Of a stretch of DNA of 64,000 bases, positions 33,613 through 42,685 are shown piece after piece. The position numbers and the translations under genes were made by a program. This stretch comes from Clostridiales bacterium (lineage in GTDB: Bacteria; Bacillota; Clostridia; Oscillospirales; Oscillospiraceae): the NCBI GenBank assembly GCA_012520295.1, contig JAAYOP010000088.1:20351-84350 (forward strand), written 5' to 3'. The number at the start of each line of letters is the position of its first letter. Position 1 is the first letter of the stretch. The notes under the pieces were generated by a model. It made no database searches, was not told where the DNA came from, and saw nothing but the letters and a program-made list of their open reading frames with translations.

Positions 33613-34695
33613 ATGAGATATGTGCCGGTAAATTGTCTGCGAGAAGGCCAGAAGTTGGGCAAGACGCTTTACGGAAAAAACAATGAGTTGCTGTTATCTG
33701 AAGGAAAGGCATTGAGTAAAACATTGATTGGCTCTATCAAGCGACTCGGATATTGCGGAGTTTATATAGAAGACGATATATCCCGCGACATAGAGATTGT
33801 TAATGTAATCAGCGATAAGCTGAGAAATGAGACAATCAAGGGGATAAAAAGGCTTTATCTGCAGACTTCCAGTGGCAAACCCACAGTTGAATCAAAGCAG
33901 GAACTCCATGACAATATAGAAAAAATTGTGGACGAGCTGTTGGAAAACAAAGATGTTATGGTCAACATGATTGACCTTAAAAACTTTGATAACTATACAT
34001 ATGCCCACAGCGTTAACGTGGCAGTGCTCTCTATCATAATCGGCATCGCCTTAGATCTGAACAGAAACACCCTGATTAAGCTGGGACTCGGAGCTATACT
34101 TCACGATATTGGCAAGATCTTTATAAATAAAGGCATCCTGAACAAGCCCGGAAAGCTGACGGAGGTTGAGTTTTCAAAAATAAAAAAGCACTCCATGCTT
34201 GGGTATAAATACATAAGGGATAGATTTAAGCTGCCGACCATAAGCCATGGTGCTATCCTTGAACACCATGAAAGGTATGACGGGACAGGCTATCCCGCCA
34301 ACAAATGCGGCGAAGATATCACCTTTTTCGGAAGGATAGTGGCTATAGCGGACGTATATGACGCTCTGACCTCCCGGAGACCGTACAGAAAAGCGATGAA
34401 CCCAGCCGATTCACTCGAATACATAATGGGAAACTCAGGGACTGCTTTTGATTCAGATCTCGTGGAGGTTTTTGTCCACAAGATAGCTCCCTATCCTGTG
34501 GGCACGACAGTTGTGCTAAGCAACGGATATATAGGAATCGTTCTGGAAAACTACGAATTACTCAGTTTAAGGCCAAAAATAAGAGTGTTTAAAATAGGTA
34601 ACAAAGAAGTAACTCCTTTTGAAATCAATTTGAAAGACGATTACAGCTATCTCAATGTGACCATATTGGATGTAATCAATGAAATTGCCAGCTGA
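33613..34695 (+). CDS. HD-GYP domain phosphodiesterase-like protein
   Basis: A 360-aa protein with an N-terminal ~115-residue domain (DUF3391-like in position, beginning RYVPVNCLREGQKLGKTLYG) and an HD-GYP domain with HDIGK, the HHERYDGTGYP signature, and ADVYDALTSRRPYR. HD-GYP proteins hydrolyse cyclic di-GMP (or 3',3'-cGAMP) to linear products. A C-terminal ~70-residue beta-rich tail follows. Start ATG 33613 has GGAGG upstream. It pairs functionally with the GGDEF gene just upstream. Confidence 0.88.
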   Translation: MRYVPVNCLREGQKLGKTLYGKNNELLLSEGKALSKTLIGSIKRLGYCGVYIEDDISRDIEIVNVISDKLRNETIKGIKRLYLQTSSGKPTVESKQELHDNIEKIVDELLENKDVMVNMIDLKNFDNYTYAHSVNVAVLSIIIGIALDLNRNTLIKLGLGAILHDIGKIFINKGILNKPGKLTEVEFSKIKKHSMLGYKYIRDRFKLPTISHGAILEHHERYDGTGYPANKCGEDITFFGRIVAIADVYDALTSRRPYRKAMNPADSLEYIMGNSGTAFDSDLVEVFVHKIAPYPVGTTVVLSNGYIGIVLENYELLSLRPKIRVFKIGNKEVTPFEINLKDDYSYLNVTILDVINEIAS

Positions 34696-34717
34696 GCGTC
34701 CCGGTCACAGCAAATCA

Positions 34718-34759
34718 CAAAAAGCCAATGAGCCCCCCTCTCATTGGCTTTGTTTTTTG
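34718..34759 (+). terminator. Terminator after the HD-GYP gene
   Basis: AAAGCCAATGAG-CCCCCCT-CTCATTGGCTTT followed by GTTTTTT. Confidence 0.9.
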
Positions 34760-34775
34760 CCGGTTTATGAGTTTT

Positions 34776-34852
34776 ACCAATGCCTCTGAAACGAGCGGAA
34801 CAGGTTTGTCTTGCTTACCAAACCGCATTTGTTCAGTGGACATTAATTATAG
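34776..34852 (-). repeat. Dispersed palindromic repeat, copy D (short)
   Basis: Short reverse copy: CAATGCCTCTGAAACGAGCGG, AACAGGTTTGTCTTGCTTACC, CGCATTTGTTCAGTGGACATTAATTAT. It keeps the terminal motif but has lost the long hairpins. Between convergent genes. Confidence 0.7.
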
Positions 34853-34869
34853 GTTTTCAGATACTCAGG

Positions 34870-36375
34870 TTAAGGGCTTCTTTCCCGTTCCATGTGGAAG
34901 GACCCGGAATCCGCCTCAGTTTCCGGCAAAGCCGCAGGGATAACAAGGCCAATCCTTGTTCCCAGCCCTTCCCGGCTCAGGACCTCCATATGCCCCCCAT
35001 GCTTTGCAGATATCCATTTTGCTATGGACAGGCCCAGCCCTGCGCCGCCGGTAGCTCTCGCGCGGGATTCATCATCCCTGTAAAACCTGTCAAAAATATG
35101 GGGGACAACCTCCGGCCTGATACCTATACCGTCATCCTGGACATATATCCTTGAAAACTGCTCATCCCCCATGGTCTTCACCACAATATGCCCTCCGGGG
35201 TCGGTATATTTGATAGCATTATCCACAAGGATACGCAAGGCCTGCTTTATAAGTCCCTTATCGGCAGATATCATTGCTTTTGACAATACGGTTTCAAAGC
35301 GGTGGGTGCTGTCTATCATGCGCATTTCGTTTATTACCTCATCTGCCAGCTCAGACAGGTCGAAGGTCACAATCTGGAGCACAATAGTGTCATTATCACC
35401 TCTGGCCAGAAACAACAGCTGCTCAATAAGCTCCTTCATATTGGCGGCCTCGTCCTTTATGGCTGTTATGGACTCCTGAAGAGTTTTTTCGTCGTTTTTT
35501 CCCCAGCGGTCCAGGAGATTGGCATATCCCTGTATAACCGAAATCGGTGTTCTAAGCTCATGGGAAGCGTCGGAAACAAACCGAACCTGCGCGAGGTAAG
35601 ACTCATTTATCCTGTCAAGCATGCTGTTGATGGCTATGGCCAGATTTTTCAGCTCATCTTGGGTTTCATCTATTGGTATACGCGTATCAAGCCTTGAGGC
35701 GTTTATCCCCTCCAGCTTACCTGCCAGAGCGGCCATTTTTTCCGGATCAAACCGGCTGCTTGCCGTATTCAGGCTCTGGGCTACCCTTGTAAACTCCGTA
35801 ATGGGGTCAAGTGTTTTGCGAATCAGGCGTATATCCCTGGACGTTCTTGTGAGCAGTATCAGAAACTCAATAAAAATCAGCGCTATCATAGCCGCTGAAA
35901 AAATGCTTATGAAAAGCTCCAGGCTGACTGTTATTTTATACACTGCTCCCATGTGAGCTATATATATAATATATTTCAGCCCTCTAAGCTTTTTGAAAAA
36001 GGGCTTGTTCTCCGCCTCCGAAAGCTCAAATGCCCTTTTTGATTCCTTTGTTATTTTGGGCAGCAGTCTTCTGAGCGGCTTTGGTATAGTAATGCCTTCT
36101 TCTCCGCTCCGGGCTTTTTCTATGGTGATTTGTGCGCTATCCAACCAAACCAGCTCATTTTCATCCGGGGCTCCCAGGGCCGTCAGTGTGGCGGCGGCAT
36201 TTGCGGCAGTATTCTCTATATATACAAGGGTTGATGCCGCTGTAAAAACACATATCACAATGTCAATATATATAAATGTACATATCAGGCGCAGCATAAG
36301 CCTGAAATTGAGTTTATATACTATTGAGAATTTGAATTTGCTGTACGGAACCGCCGTATTGGGATTTTTATTCAT
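34870..36375 (-). CDS. Membrane sensor histidine kinase, OmpR-partner type
   Basis: A 501-aa kinase with two membrane segments (about 28-52 and 150-175) framing an extracytoplasmic sensor of ~100 residues, a HAMP-like region, HisKA with SDASHELRTPISV, and HATPase with N-box ILVDNAIKYT and G-boxes DDGIGI and GAGLGLSIAKW. The signal is unknown. It overlaps the response-regulator gene by 8 bp, so the pair is co-translated. Confidence 0.9.
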   Translation of the reverse strand: MNKNPNTAVPYSKFKFSIVYKLNFRLMLRLICTFIYIDIVICVFTAASTLVYIENTAANAAATLTALGAPDENELVWLDSAQITIEKARSGEEGITIPKPLRRLLPKITKESKRAFELSEAENKPFFKKLRGLKYIIYIAHMGAVYKITVSLELFISIFSAAMIALIFIEFLILLTRTSRDIRLIRKTLDPITEFTRVAQSLNTASSRFDPEKMAALAGKLEGINASRLDTRIPIDETQDELKNLAIAINSMLDRINESYLAQVRFVSDASHELRTPISVIQGYANLLDRWGKNDEKTLQESITAIKDEAANMKELIEQLLFLARGDNDTIVLQIVTFDLSELADEVINEMRMIDSTHRFETVLSKAMISADKGLIKQALRILVDNAIKYTDPGGHIVVKTMGDEQFSRIYVQDDGIGIRPEVVPHIFDRFYRDDESRARATGGAGLGLSIAKWISAKHGGHMEVLSREGLGTRIGLVIPAALPETEADSGSFHMERERSP

Positions 36376-37045
36376 CTTTAATCACATACCCTACCCCGCG
36401 AACCGTATGTATAAGCTTGATATCATATACCTCATCGATTTTTCCTCTCAGAAAACGGATATACACATCCACCGCGTTGGTTCCCCCGTCAAAATCAAAA
36501 TCCCAGACATTTTCAAGCAGCGCTTCCCTTGTCATAACCATTCCTTTGTTTTTAAGCAGGCAATGGAGAAGGTCAAACTCCTTTTTCGTCAACTCCACAG
36601 GTTGACCTTCATACTCAACGGTGCGGCCTTTTGGTTCCAGTCGCAGCCCCAAAGCGGACAAAGCCTCGTCTTCCCGCCCCTGTGCTTTCCTCCTCAGGGC
36701 ATTTCTTATTCGCGCCAACAGCTCTTCAATTGCAAAGGGTTTTGTTATATAGTCGTCAGCGCCCAGGTCAAGGCCGGAAACCTTATCTGTTACACTGTCT
36801 CGGGCAGTGAGCATAATAACAGGAACGGAGGAGCTGCGGCGAATACGCCTAAGCACCTCCATTCCGCTTAGTCCGGGCAGCATAATATCAAGGAGTATCA
36901 GATCAAAGTCCTCCGACAAAGCAAGCCGGCAACCCTCCCTGCCCTCAAAGGCCTTTGTTACATCATAGCCCTCATAATTAAGCTCCAGCTCCACAAATCG
37001 CGCCAGTTTTTCCTCGTCCTCGATCAGTAATATTTTCGCGCCCAT
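36368..37045 (-). CDS. OmpR/PhoB-family response regulator
   Basis: A 225-aa regulator: receiver (acidic pair in IEDEEKLA, Asp in LILLDIMLPG, Lys in YITKPFA) and a winged-helix DNA-binding domain (from LRLEPKGRTVEY to VRGVGYVIKDE, with the LTKKEFDLLHCLL block). It partners with the kinase just downstream. The targets are unknown; the divergently separated DUF4342 gene next door is a candidate. Confidence 0.92.
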   Translation of the reverse strand: MGAKILLIEDEEKLARFVELELNYEGYDVTKAFEGREGCRLALSEDFDLILLDIMLPGLSGMEVLRRIRRSSSVPVIMLTARDSVTDKVSGLDLGADDYITKPFAIEELLARIRNALRRKAQGREDEALSALGLRLEPKGRTVEYEGQPVELTKKEFDLLHCLLKNKGMVMTREALLENVWDFDFDGGTNAVDVYIRFLRGKIDEVYDIKLIHTVRGVGYVIKDE

Positions 37046-37064
37046 TACAGAACCTCACAAATAT

Positions 37065-37176
37065 AATCAATGCCTGTTTATAGCACAATTGATTTGCGGC
37101 ACATACCCTTAAATCAATTCAGGCAGTCCATCAAATGCATAATGTGAAAGCATTTGTTAAGCGGACATTAATTATG
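37065..37176 (-). repeat. Dispersed palindromic repeat, copy E
   Basis: Reverse copy of about 110 bp: TCAATGCCTG, a hairpin from TTGATTTGCGGC and its partner near TAAATCAATT, CAGGCAGTCCATCAAATGCAT, GCATTTGTTAAGCGGACATTAATTATG. It lies between the response regulator start and the DUF4342 gene end, so both neighbours keep their frames. Confidence 0.7.
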
Positions 37177-37182
37177 CCAGTT

Positions 37183-37716
37183 TTATTTTGTCTTCACAGA
37201 TTTTTTAATCTCCTCCGCGGCGTTGGAGGCACTGTCCATTACCCTGTTAATGGTTTCCTTGCCCAGCTCATTTCCGCGAAAACGATATCTGAAATCAAAG
37301 AAAAGCCCAATTATCAACAAAGGTACAACAACCCAAAACATAAACAGCAAAAGAATCACAAGCACCGTCACGGGACAGGAAATGACAGTATTGCCTCCCC
37401 TTACGACCTCAAAGTAATTACTGTTTCCCTTTCTGATTATTTTTAAGAACAGTCTTCCAATCTTTCTCAAAACTTCTCCGCAGCTCTCATACCGGGGCTG
37501 ATGGCTGTTTTCTGCCCCTGGGGATTTCTCCTCTTTTTCATAGCTGCTATAGGTTCCTCCACCGGGTGGCGGAGGAACCTTACCCTGCTTTTCAAGGTAT
37601 ATGAGCGCCTCAAGCAAATCTCCTCCGGTGGCATCCAATGCCTCCTTTGCCTCGGCGAAGCTTACGTTTGCTTTCTCGCGCAGTCTTTCAACCTGCTCCA
37701 GTGTAGCCACTTTCAT
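37183..37716 (-). CDS. DUF4342-type membrane protein with UBA-like N-terminus
   Basis: A 177-aa protein with an N-terminal UBA/TS-N-like helical domain (about 5-45: RLREKANVSFAEAKEALDA, GGDLLEALIYLEK) and a C-terminal region with one strong hydrophobic segment (VTVLVILLLFMFWVVVPLLII), as in the DUF4342 family of Firmicutes. The function is unknown; relatives occur beside two-component systems and stress genes, as here. Start ATG 37716 with AGGAGG upstream. Confidence 0.75.
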   Translation of the reverse strand: MKVATLEQVERLREKANVSFAEAKEALDATGGDLLEALIYLEKQGKVPPPPGGGTYSSYEKEEKSPGAENSHQPRYESCGEVLRKIGRLFLKIIRKGNSNYFEVVRGGNTVISCPVTVLVILLLFMFWVVVPLLIIGLFFDFRYRFRGNELGKETINRVMDSASNAAEEIKKSVKTK

Positions 37717-37925
37717 TCCTCCTGTCTTTACCTGTTATTATTGCTTTCCCTCAATTGCCTTAATAATAGCAGGAAAGAGTTCAAGGAAAATTTGAGATTA
37801 ATTAAAATATGATTAAAATTATCTGAAAGAATCTAGTCCCCTTGGATATTCGGCATGTGTACATGATATTACATTTTCTTCTCATAATCAATGGGTGCTG
37901 CCATACAGGAACTGAAAACAGTTTA

Positions 37926-37964
37926 ACAAAAGAGCCGTCGGCGGACCGACAGCTCCTTTTGCAT
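37926..37964 (-). terminator. Terminator after the SLH-BsuPI protein gene
   Basis: On the minus strand AGGAGCTGTCGG-TCCG-CCGACGGCTCT followed by TTTGTT, 24 bp after the stop. Confidence 0.75.
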
Positions 37965-37987
37965 TCTAAATCATTCCAATGGCGGGC

Positions 37988-39013
37988 TCAGGAAATTACG
38001 GCGGTATATCCCTCGGGAGCTATGGCAAAGTCATCGGAGGAACCCACTATATACGCCTTCATATAGCTGACCCTGTCTTTTATCTGCCCGTAAGCCTCGC
38101 TGTCAAGAAGCCCGATAAACTCAATGCTCTCCCCCGCTCCTATTTCGCTCTCCTGCAGGGCCATTGTAAACATCCTGCCGTCGGACCATGTATATAATAC
38201 CTCACCGTCAAACCCAATAAGCTGAAAATCATATTTCTGACCCGAAGTATGATTAATGGTTATGGTCTTATCCGTATTGTTTGTTATTGTCAGGGACATG
38301 AGCAGGCCCTCGGCAGTCTCTGTTGCGGAGGCAGTAATCCTGGTTTTTTCAATAAGACTCTCTGTCAGCTCCAAAAGCCTGTCCACAACCGTCACGGCTT
38401 CAGCACGGGTTGCTCCCTGGTCCGGATGCAGCATGTTGTTTTCATATCCATAAATCAGCCCCAGAATAACGGCCTTCACCAAATCGTCCCTGTACTCCCC
38501 AGTGATTTTCTCATCATCCTCAAAGGGCGCCGGCATAATCATTATCATGGCATATTCCCCGCTTGTAACATAGTCCAGGGCATTGATAATATAGTGGACC
38601 ATGATTTCCCTGTCCAGCTGCTTGTCCGGATAAAAACTGTCCTGCTGCTCAATAATACCCAGCGAAACAAGATCATACAGGGCGCCGGAACCCGGATTTT
38701 CGTTATCCACATCATTAAAGAAATCCTCTATATCGGGTTTTACTAAGTATTCAAGCTCAATGTCCAGGGCTCTGTGAAGAAGACGAGCGAACTGTATGCG
38801 GGTTATTTTTTTGTCGGGCTGAAACCTTCCGCCTTGCTCCTCGAATATTTCCGGATATCCGTAAGCCTCCACATGGCTTTGATACCATCCTCCGTCAATA
38901 TCATCATACCTGAAATTTCCAGTACTTTTCGAGACTTCCGAAATTGCCATCGCTGGCATTGCGGTAATGAGTGTCACAGCGATAAACAAGCACAGCAGTG
39001 CGTTTTTTTTCAT
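37988..39013 (-). CDS. Secreted SLH protein with BsuPI-like domain
   Basis: A 341-aa exported protein: signal peptide (KKNALLCLFIAVTLITAMPAMA), three SLH-type repeats (GGWYQSHVEAYGYP; FFNDVDNENPGSGALYDLVSLGII; YRDDLVKAVILGLIYGYENN), and a C-terminal ~110-residue beta-sandwich resembling the BsuPI putative proteinase-inhibitor domain (LTITNNTDKTITINH, FDGEVLYTWSDGRMF). It is probably attached to the cell wall. Start ATG 39013 with GGAGG upstream; the longer frame to 39112 is repeat-derived. Confidence 0.78.
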   Translation of the reverse strand: MKKNALLCLFIAVTLITAMPAMAISEVSKSTGNFRYDDIDGGWYQSHVEAYGYPEIFEEQGGRFQPDKKITRIQFARLLHRALDIELEYLVKPDIEDFFNDVDNENPGSGALYDLVSLGIIEQQDSFYPDKQLDREIMVHYIINALDYVTSGEYAMIMIMPAPFEDDEKITGEYRDDLVKAVILGLIYGYENNMLHPDQGATRAEAVTVVDRLLELTESLIEKTRITASATETAEGLLMSLTITNNTDKTITINHTSGQKYDFQLIGFDGEVLYTWSDGRMFTMALQESEIGAGESIEFIGLLDSEAYGQIKDRVSYMKAYIVGSSDDFAIAPEGYTAVIS

Positions 39014-39043
39014 TTTCTTACCTCCGTTTTTTATACTTACACT

Positions 39044-39221
39044 TATTTGATGCCTGCATGCAGTTTTTTTGTTGTAATTGGCAAAAAACCTTGCGCACTT
39101 GCAGTCAATCAATGTATCTGAAACGGGCCAAACAGTTTTGTTTGCCCGTCAAAAAGAGCAAATTTGCTCTTTTTGCAAATGCGTTTTGCAAAACCCATTT
39201 GTTCAGTGGATATTAGATTAG
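39044..39221 (-). repeat. Dispersed palindromic repeat, copy F (near full length)
   Basis: Best-preserved reverse copy: TTGATGCCTGCATGCAG, the inverted pair around TTTTGTTGTAATTGGCAAAA, GCAGTCAATCAATGTATCTG, CAAACAGTTTTGTTTG, the perfect palindrome AAAAAGAGCAAATTTGCTCT (continuing into TTT), GCGTTTTGCAAAACCCATTTG, and TTCAGTGGATATTAGATTA. It lies upstream of the SLH-BsuPI gene; its sequence yields a false 33-residue N-terminal extension of that gene. Confidence 0.85.
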
Positions 39222-39490
39222 ATACCAAAACCTCCGTTTTTGTTCCATGAACAATTTGTGAACCTGCCTGCCGATATCCCAGTATAAGTGAGCAATCGAT
39301 ATTATGCGCCCGTTCCGGGATACATGTGTGATTTATCTGCTCCAGTTGATAATGAGGCATATTGCCAATAAAGCCCCGGCTCCCGGTCAATGGTTCAGTT
39401 TACCGCTTTTTTACCATCACCGTATTATTTTCCGGTCAAAAGGAAAAACTATATCGGCAATTATCATTTTTATCGCAAAGGAGCTTATGA

Positions 39491-40156
39491 TTGAAACTGC
39501 TGTTTACTTTTATAATATACCTGTGCCTGATTGCATCCTTTTCCGCTTGCCAGAAACAACCCGCGGAAGATCCCGATCCTTACCAGACAGGATATGACGC
39601 AGGATATAAGGAAGGATATACATCCGGCCGGCAGGATGAAGATGAAAGCCCCCAGGATACACAGCCTGCCCAGTCTCCCGAGGCCTCACCGGAGGAAAGC
39701 CCCGGATACGGAAGGACAAATCCCGCTCCTGTCGGAACTGAGCAAACCATAAAGAAAAATGGCTACACAATTTCCGTGAAGATTAACAGTGTCACTCGCG
39801 GTGAGGAGGCCTGGAATATGGTAACTGCCGCCAACCAGTTTAATGACGCTCCCCCCGAAAACATGGAATATGTGGTCGTAAATGCCACCGTTACGGCCCT
39901 GGCTTCGGAAACGGATGCGTCCATCACTGTCTACGGATATGGCGACTTTACTGCCTTTTCCTCTTCAAACGCGGAGTACGACTCCCCTATTGTAGTTGAC
40001 CCCGAACCCGCTCTGGAGGGAGATATATACGAAGGCGGGAGCCTCACGGGAAACGTCACATTTGCAGTCAGTAAAGAGGACCCCGCGCCAAAGATAGTAT
40101 ATCTGAGAAATTATGACGGCTCCGGAGGCCTGTGGTTTTCGCTGACCGAGAAATGA
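39491..40156 (+). CDS. Lipoprotein with DUF4352/telokinin-like domain
   Basis: A 221-aa exported lipoprotein: signal peptide with lipobox SFSAC, a low-complexity linker with tyrosine/glycine-rich GY-repeats (YQTGYDAGYKEGYTSGRQ) and Pro/Glu/Ser-rich stretch, then a DUF4352-like beta domain (ISVKINSVTRGEE; EYVVVNATVTAL; GNVTFAVSKE). The function is unknown. Start TTG 39491, seven bases after AAGGAG. Confidence 0.75.
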   Translation: MKLLFTFIIYLCLIASFSACQKQPAEDPDPYQTGYDAGYKEGYTSGRQDEDESPQDTQPAQSPEASPEESPGYGRTNPAPVGTEQTIKKNGYTISVKINSVTRGEEAWNMVTAANQFNDAPPENMEYVVVNATVTALASETDASITVYGYGDFTAFSSSNAEYDSPIVVDPEPALEGDIYEGGSLTGNVTFAVSKEDPAPKIVYLRNYDGSGGLWFSLTEK

Positions 40157-40162
40157 GCTTAA

Positions 40163-40194
40163 ATCCCCAATTAACCTGGGGATTTATTATTTTC
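40163..40194 (+). terminator. Terminator after the DUF4352 lipoprotein
   Basis: AAATCCCCA-ATTAACC-TGGGGATTT followed by ATTATTTTC. Confidence 0.8.
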
Positions 40195-40250
40195 GAAATA
40201 TACTATATAATGTTTAAAAAACCCGTATTGAGGAATGATGAGGCCTTAAC

Positions 40251-41582
40251 ATGAATATGTACGACATTATAATGAAAAAAAGAAACGGTGGAGAGCTGAC
40301 CCGGGATGAAATCCGCTTCTTTGTTGCAGGATGCTGCGAAGGCAGCATACCCGACTACCAGACATCAGCCCTTTTAATGGCCATATGGTTCAGAGGCATG
40401 ACGGAGAAAGAAACCCTGGAGCTCACAATACAAATGCTCCTCTCCGGTGATACCGTCGATCTTTCCGGGATTAAAGGCCTTAAGGTTGACAAGCACAGCA
40501 CGGGCGGCGTAGGCGATAAAACCACCTTGGCAATCGCTCCCATTGCCGCCGCCTGCGGGCTTAAAGTGGCAAAAATGTCCGGCCGCGGTCTTGGCCACAC
40601 CGGAGGCACCATCGACAAGCTGGAATCCATACCGGGCTTTAACACCTCTCTGAGCAGACAGGAATTTGTTGATATTGTCAACACTACCGGGCTCTGCGTG
40701 GCAGGTCAGACAGGAAATCTGGTCCCGGCCGACAAAAAGCTCTATGGGCTCAGGGATGTAACGGCAACGGTGGACAGCCTTCCTCTGATAGCCTCCAGTA
40801 TTATGAGCAAAAAACTGGCGGCAGGGGCTGACATAATCCTTCTGGACGTTAAATACGGCAGCGGCTCATTCATGGGAGACCCGGAGCATGCTGTCCGTCT
40901 GGCCCAGCTGATGGTCAAAATAGGTGAAGGGGCGGGAAAGAGGACGGCCGCTCTTATAACAAATATGGATATCCCACTGGGATATTCCATAGGAAACAGT
41001 CTTGAAATGGTTGAGGCGGTAAACACCCTTCGCGGACAGGGAAGCCAGGATTTCAGGCGTTTAGTTCGGGCTCTCTCCTCCCAGCTCCTCTTTATGGCGG
41101 GCAAGGGAGACAGAGCCCTTTGCGAGGAGCTCGTGGAAAAGGCCATTTCCGATGGCAGCGCCTTAAACAAGCTGCGCGACATGATAACTGCCCAGGGCGG
41201 TGATGCGCGCTATATAGATGAGCCCGAAAGTTTTCCAAGGGCCGCTTTTATTGAGCCAGTCACAAGCCCTGAGGACGGGTATATTCAGAAAATGGACACA
41301 GCTTCAATAGGGCGTATTTCCGTATCTCTGGGGGCGGGCAGGGATGTTGCCGATGGGAAGATAGACCACAGCGCCGGATTGGTGCTGAACAAAAAAACAG
41401 GCGATGAGGTTAAAAAGGGAGATGTGCTGGCCTGGCTGCATACAAACAGGCATCAGGCTCTGGAGAGCGCCAAATCAACCTTTCTCTCCTCCCTGACATT
41501 CTCCGATGCCCCTCCTGAAAAAATGCCGCTTATATACGCAACGATTGACACTGAGAGTGAAGCGAGGAGGGTAAAGGAATGA
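40251..41582 (+). CDS. deoA: Pyrimidine-nucleoside (thymidine) phosphorylase
   Basis: A 443-aa phosphorylase that splits pyrimidine (deoxy)nucleosides with phosphate to base plus (deoxy)ribose-1-phosphate. Family signature: KHSTGGVGDK (phosphate site), MSGRGLGHTGGT, then LDVKYGSGSFM. Length and the C-terminal domain are typical. Start ATG 40251 (ATG 40257 possible). It overlaps deoC by 4 bp, forming a nucleoside salvage operon deoA-deoC-cdd. Confidence 0.95.
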   Translation: MNMYDIIMKKRNGGELTRDEIRFFVAGCCEGSIPDYQTSALLMAIWFRGMTEKETLELTIQMLLSGDTVDLSGIKGLKVDKHSTGGVGDKTTLAIAPIAAACGLKVAKMSGRGLGHTGGTIDKLESIPGFNTSLSRQEFVDIVNTTGLCVAGQTGNLVPADKKLYGLRDVTATVDSLPLIASSIMSKKLAAGADIILLDVKYGSGSFMGDPEHAVRLAQLMVKIGEGAGKRTAALITNMDIPLGYSIGNSLEMVEAVNTLRGQGSQDFRRLVRALSSQLLFMAGKGDRALCEELVEKAISDGSALNKLRDMITAQGGDARYIDEPESFPRAAFIEPVTSPEDGYIQKMDTASIGRISVSLGAGRDVADGKIDHSAGLVLNKKTGDEVKKGDVLAWLHTNRHQALESAKSTFLSSLTFSDAPPEKMPLIYATIDTESEARRVKE

Positions 41583-42256
41583 GCATTGACATAGACATAA
41601 AGGAAATAGTATCGAAGGTAGATCATACTCTGTTAAATACGGACTGCACCTGGGAGCAGATACGCCAGCTCTGCGACGATGGAGCTCGGTATTCCGCCGC
41701 CAGTGTATGCATACCCCCGTCCTTTGTGAAAAGGGCGAAAGCTCATCTTGGTGACAGATTGAAAATCTGCACGGTTATAGGATTTCCAAACGGATACGCA
41801 ACCGGCAAAGCCAAAGTCTTCGAAACGGAGGACGCCATAGAGAACGGTGCCGACGAAATAGATATGGTCATAAACATAGGGGCTCTCAGAGAAGGCAATC
41901 TCACATATGTGGAAAATGAAATAATGGCCGTAAGGGAAGTGTGCCATAACCGGCTCCTCAAGGTCATAATCGAAGCCTGTCTTCTCACCGATGAGGAAAA
42001 GGTTACCATGTGCAAAATTGTGACAAAAACAGGCGCGGATTATATAAAAACCTCCACAGGCTTTTCAAAGGGCGGCGCCACATTTTCCGATGTCAGGCTG
42101 CTGGCGGAAAACATAGGACCCAATGTCAAAATAAAAGCGGCCGGCGGTATTTCCAGTCTGGAAGATGCCGCAGAGTTTCTTCGACTGGGCTGCTCGCGGC
42201 TGGGAAGCAGCCGCATCATCAACATTATAAAGGGCGTGGTGAAAGATGAGTATTAG
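41579..42256 (+). CDS. deoC: Deoxyribose-phosphate aldolase
   Basis: A 225-aa class I aldolase that cleaves 2-deoxyribose-5-phosphate to glyceraldehyde-3-phosphate and acetaldehyde. Catalytic elements: DHTLLNTDCTWEQI start, DEIDMVINIG (catalytic Asp), the Schiff-base lysine in YIKTSTGFSKGGAT, and the phosphate-binding IKAAGGISS. It overlaps deoA as ATGA and cdd by 11 bp, so all three are coupled. Confidence 0.96.
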   Translation: MSIDIDIKEIVSKVDHTLLNTDCTWEQIRQLCDDGARYSAASVCIPPSFVKRAKAHLGDRLKICTVIGFPNGYATGKAKVFETEDAIENGADEIDMVINIGALREGNLTYVENEIMAVREVCHNRLLKVIIEACLLTDEEKVTMCKIVTKTGADYIKTSTGFSKGGATFSDVRLLAENIGPNVKIKAAGGISSLEDAAEFLRLGCSRLGSSRIINIIKGVVKDEY

Positions 42257-42674
42257 TCATGCAGCACTTTTGAAAATGGCAAAGGACGCTCGTAAATCGG
42301 CCTATTCCCCTTATTCCCACTTTGCCGTGGGGGCCGCTCTGCTTTGTGCCGACGGTTCCGTATACACAGGCTGCAACGTAGAAAACTCCGCCTTTACTCC
42401 CACCTGCTGCGCCGAGCGCGTTGCTTTTTATAAGGCCATATCAGAAAACGCTAAGGGCTTTACGGCTATAGCCGTGGTGGGAGGGAGACAGGACCGGGAG
42501 AACCCTGAAGATTTTTGCCCTCCCTGCGGTGTTTGCAGACAGGTTATGCTTGAGTTCTGTGATCCGGAAAGCTTCCTGATAGTCCTGGGCTCTTCACCGG
42601 ATAACATTAAAGTGTATAAGCTGGGTGACATTATGCCTCTGGGCTTTAAAATGGATAAACACTCCAATATCTGA
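42246..42674 (+). CDS. cdd: Cytidine deaminase
   Basis: A 142-aa tetrameric-type cytidine deaminase. The zinc and catalytic residues lie in CAERVAFYKAI (Cys and Glu) and PPCGVCRQV (two Cys), with NVENSAF for substrate binding. It converts (deoxy)cytidine to (deoxy)uridine, feeding the phosphorylase upstream. Overlaps deoC by 11 bp. Confidence 0.96.
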   Translation: MSISHAALLKMAKDARKSAYSPYSHFAVGAALLCADGSVYTGCNVENSAFTPTCCAERVAFYKAISENAKGFTAIAVVGGRQDRENPEDFCPPCGVCRQVMLEFCDPESFLIVLGSSPDNIKVYKLGDIMPLGFKMDKHSNI

Positions 42675-42685
42675 GCAAGAGACTT

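Noticed and set aside
39109..39390. A minus-strand ORF overlapping the repeat copy F
   Set aside because: Part of it is repeat sequence and it has no ribosome-binding site; repeat-derived ORFs recur at other copies.
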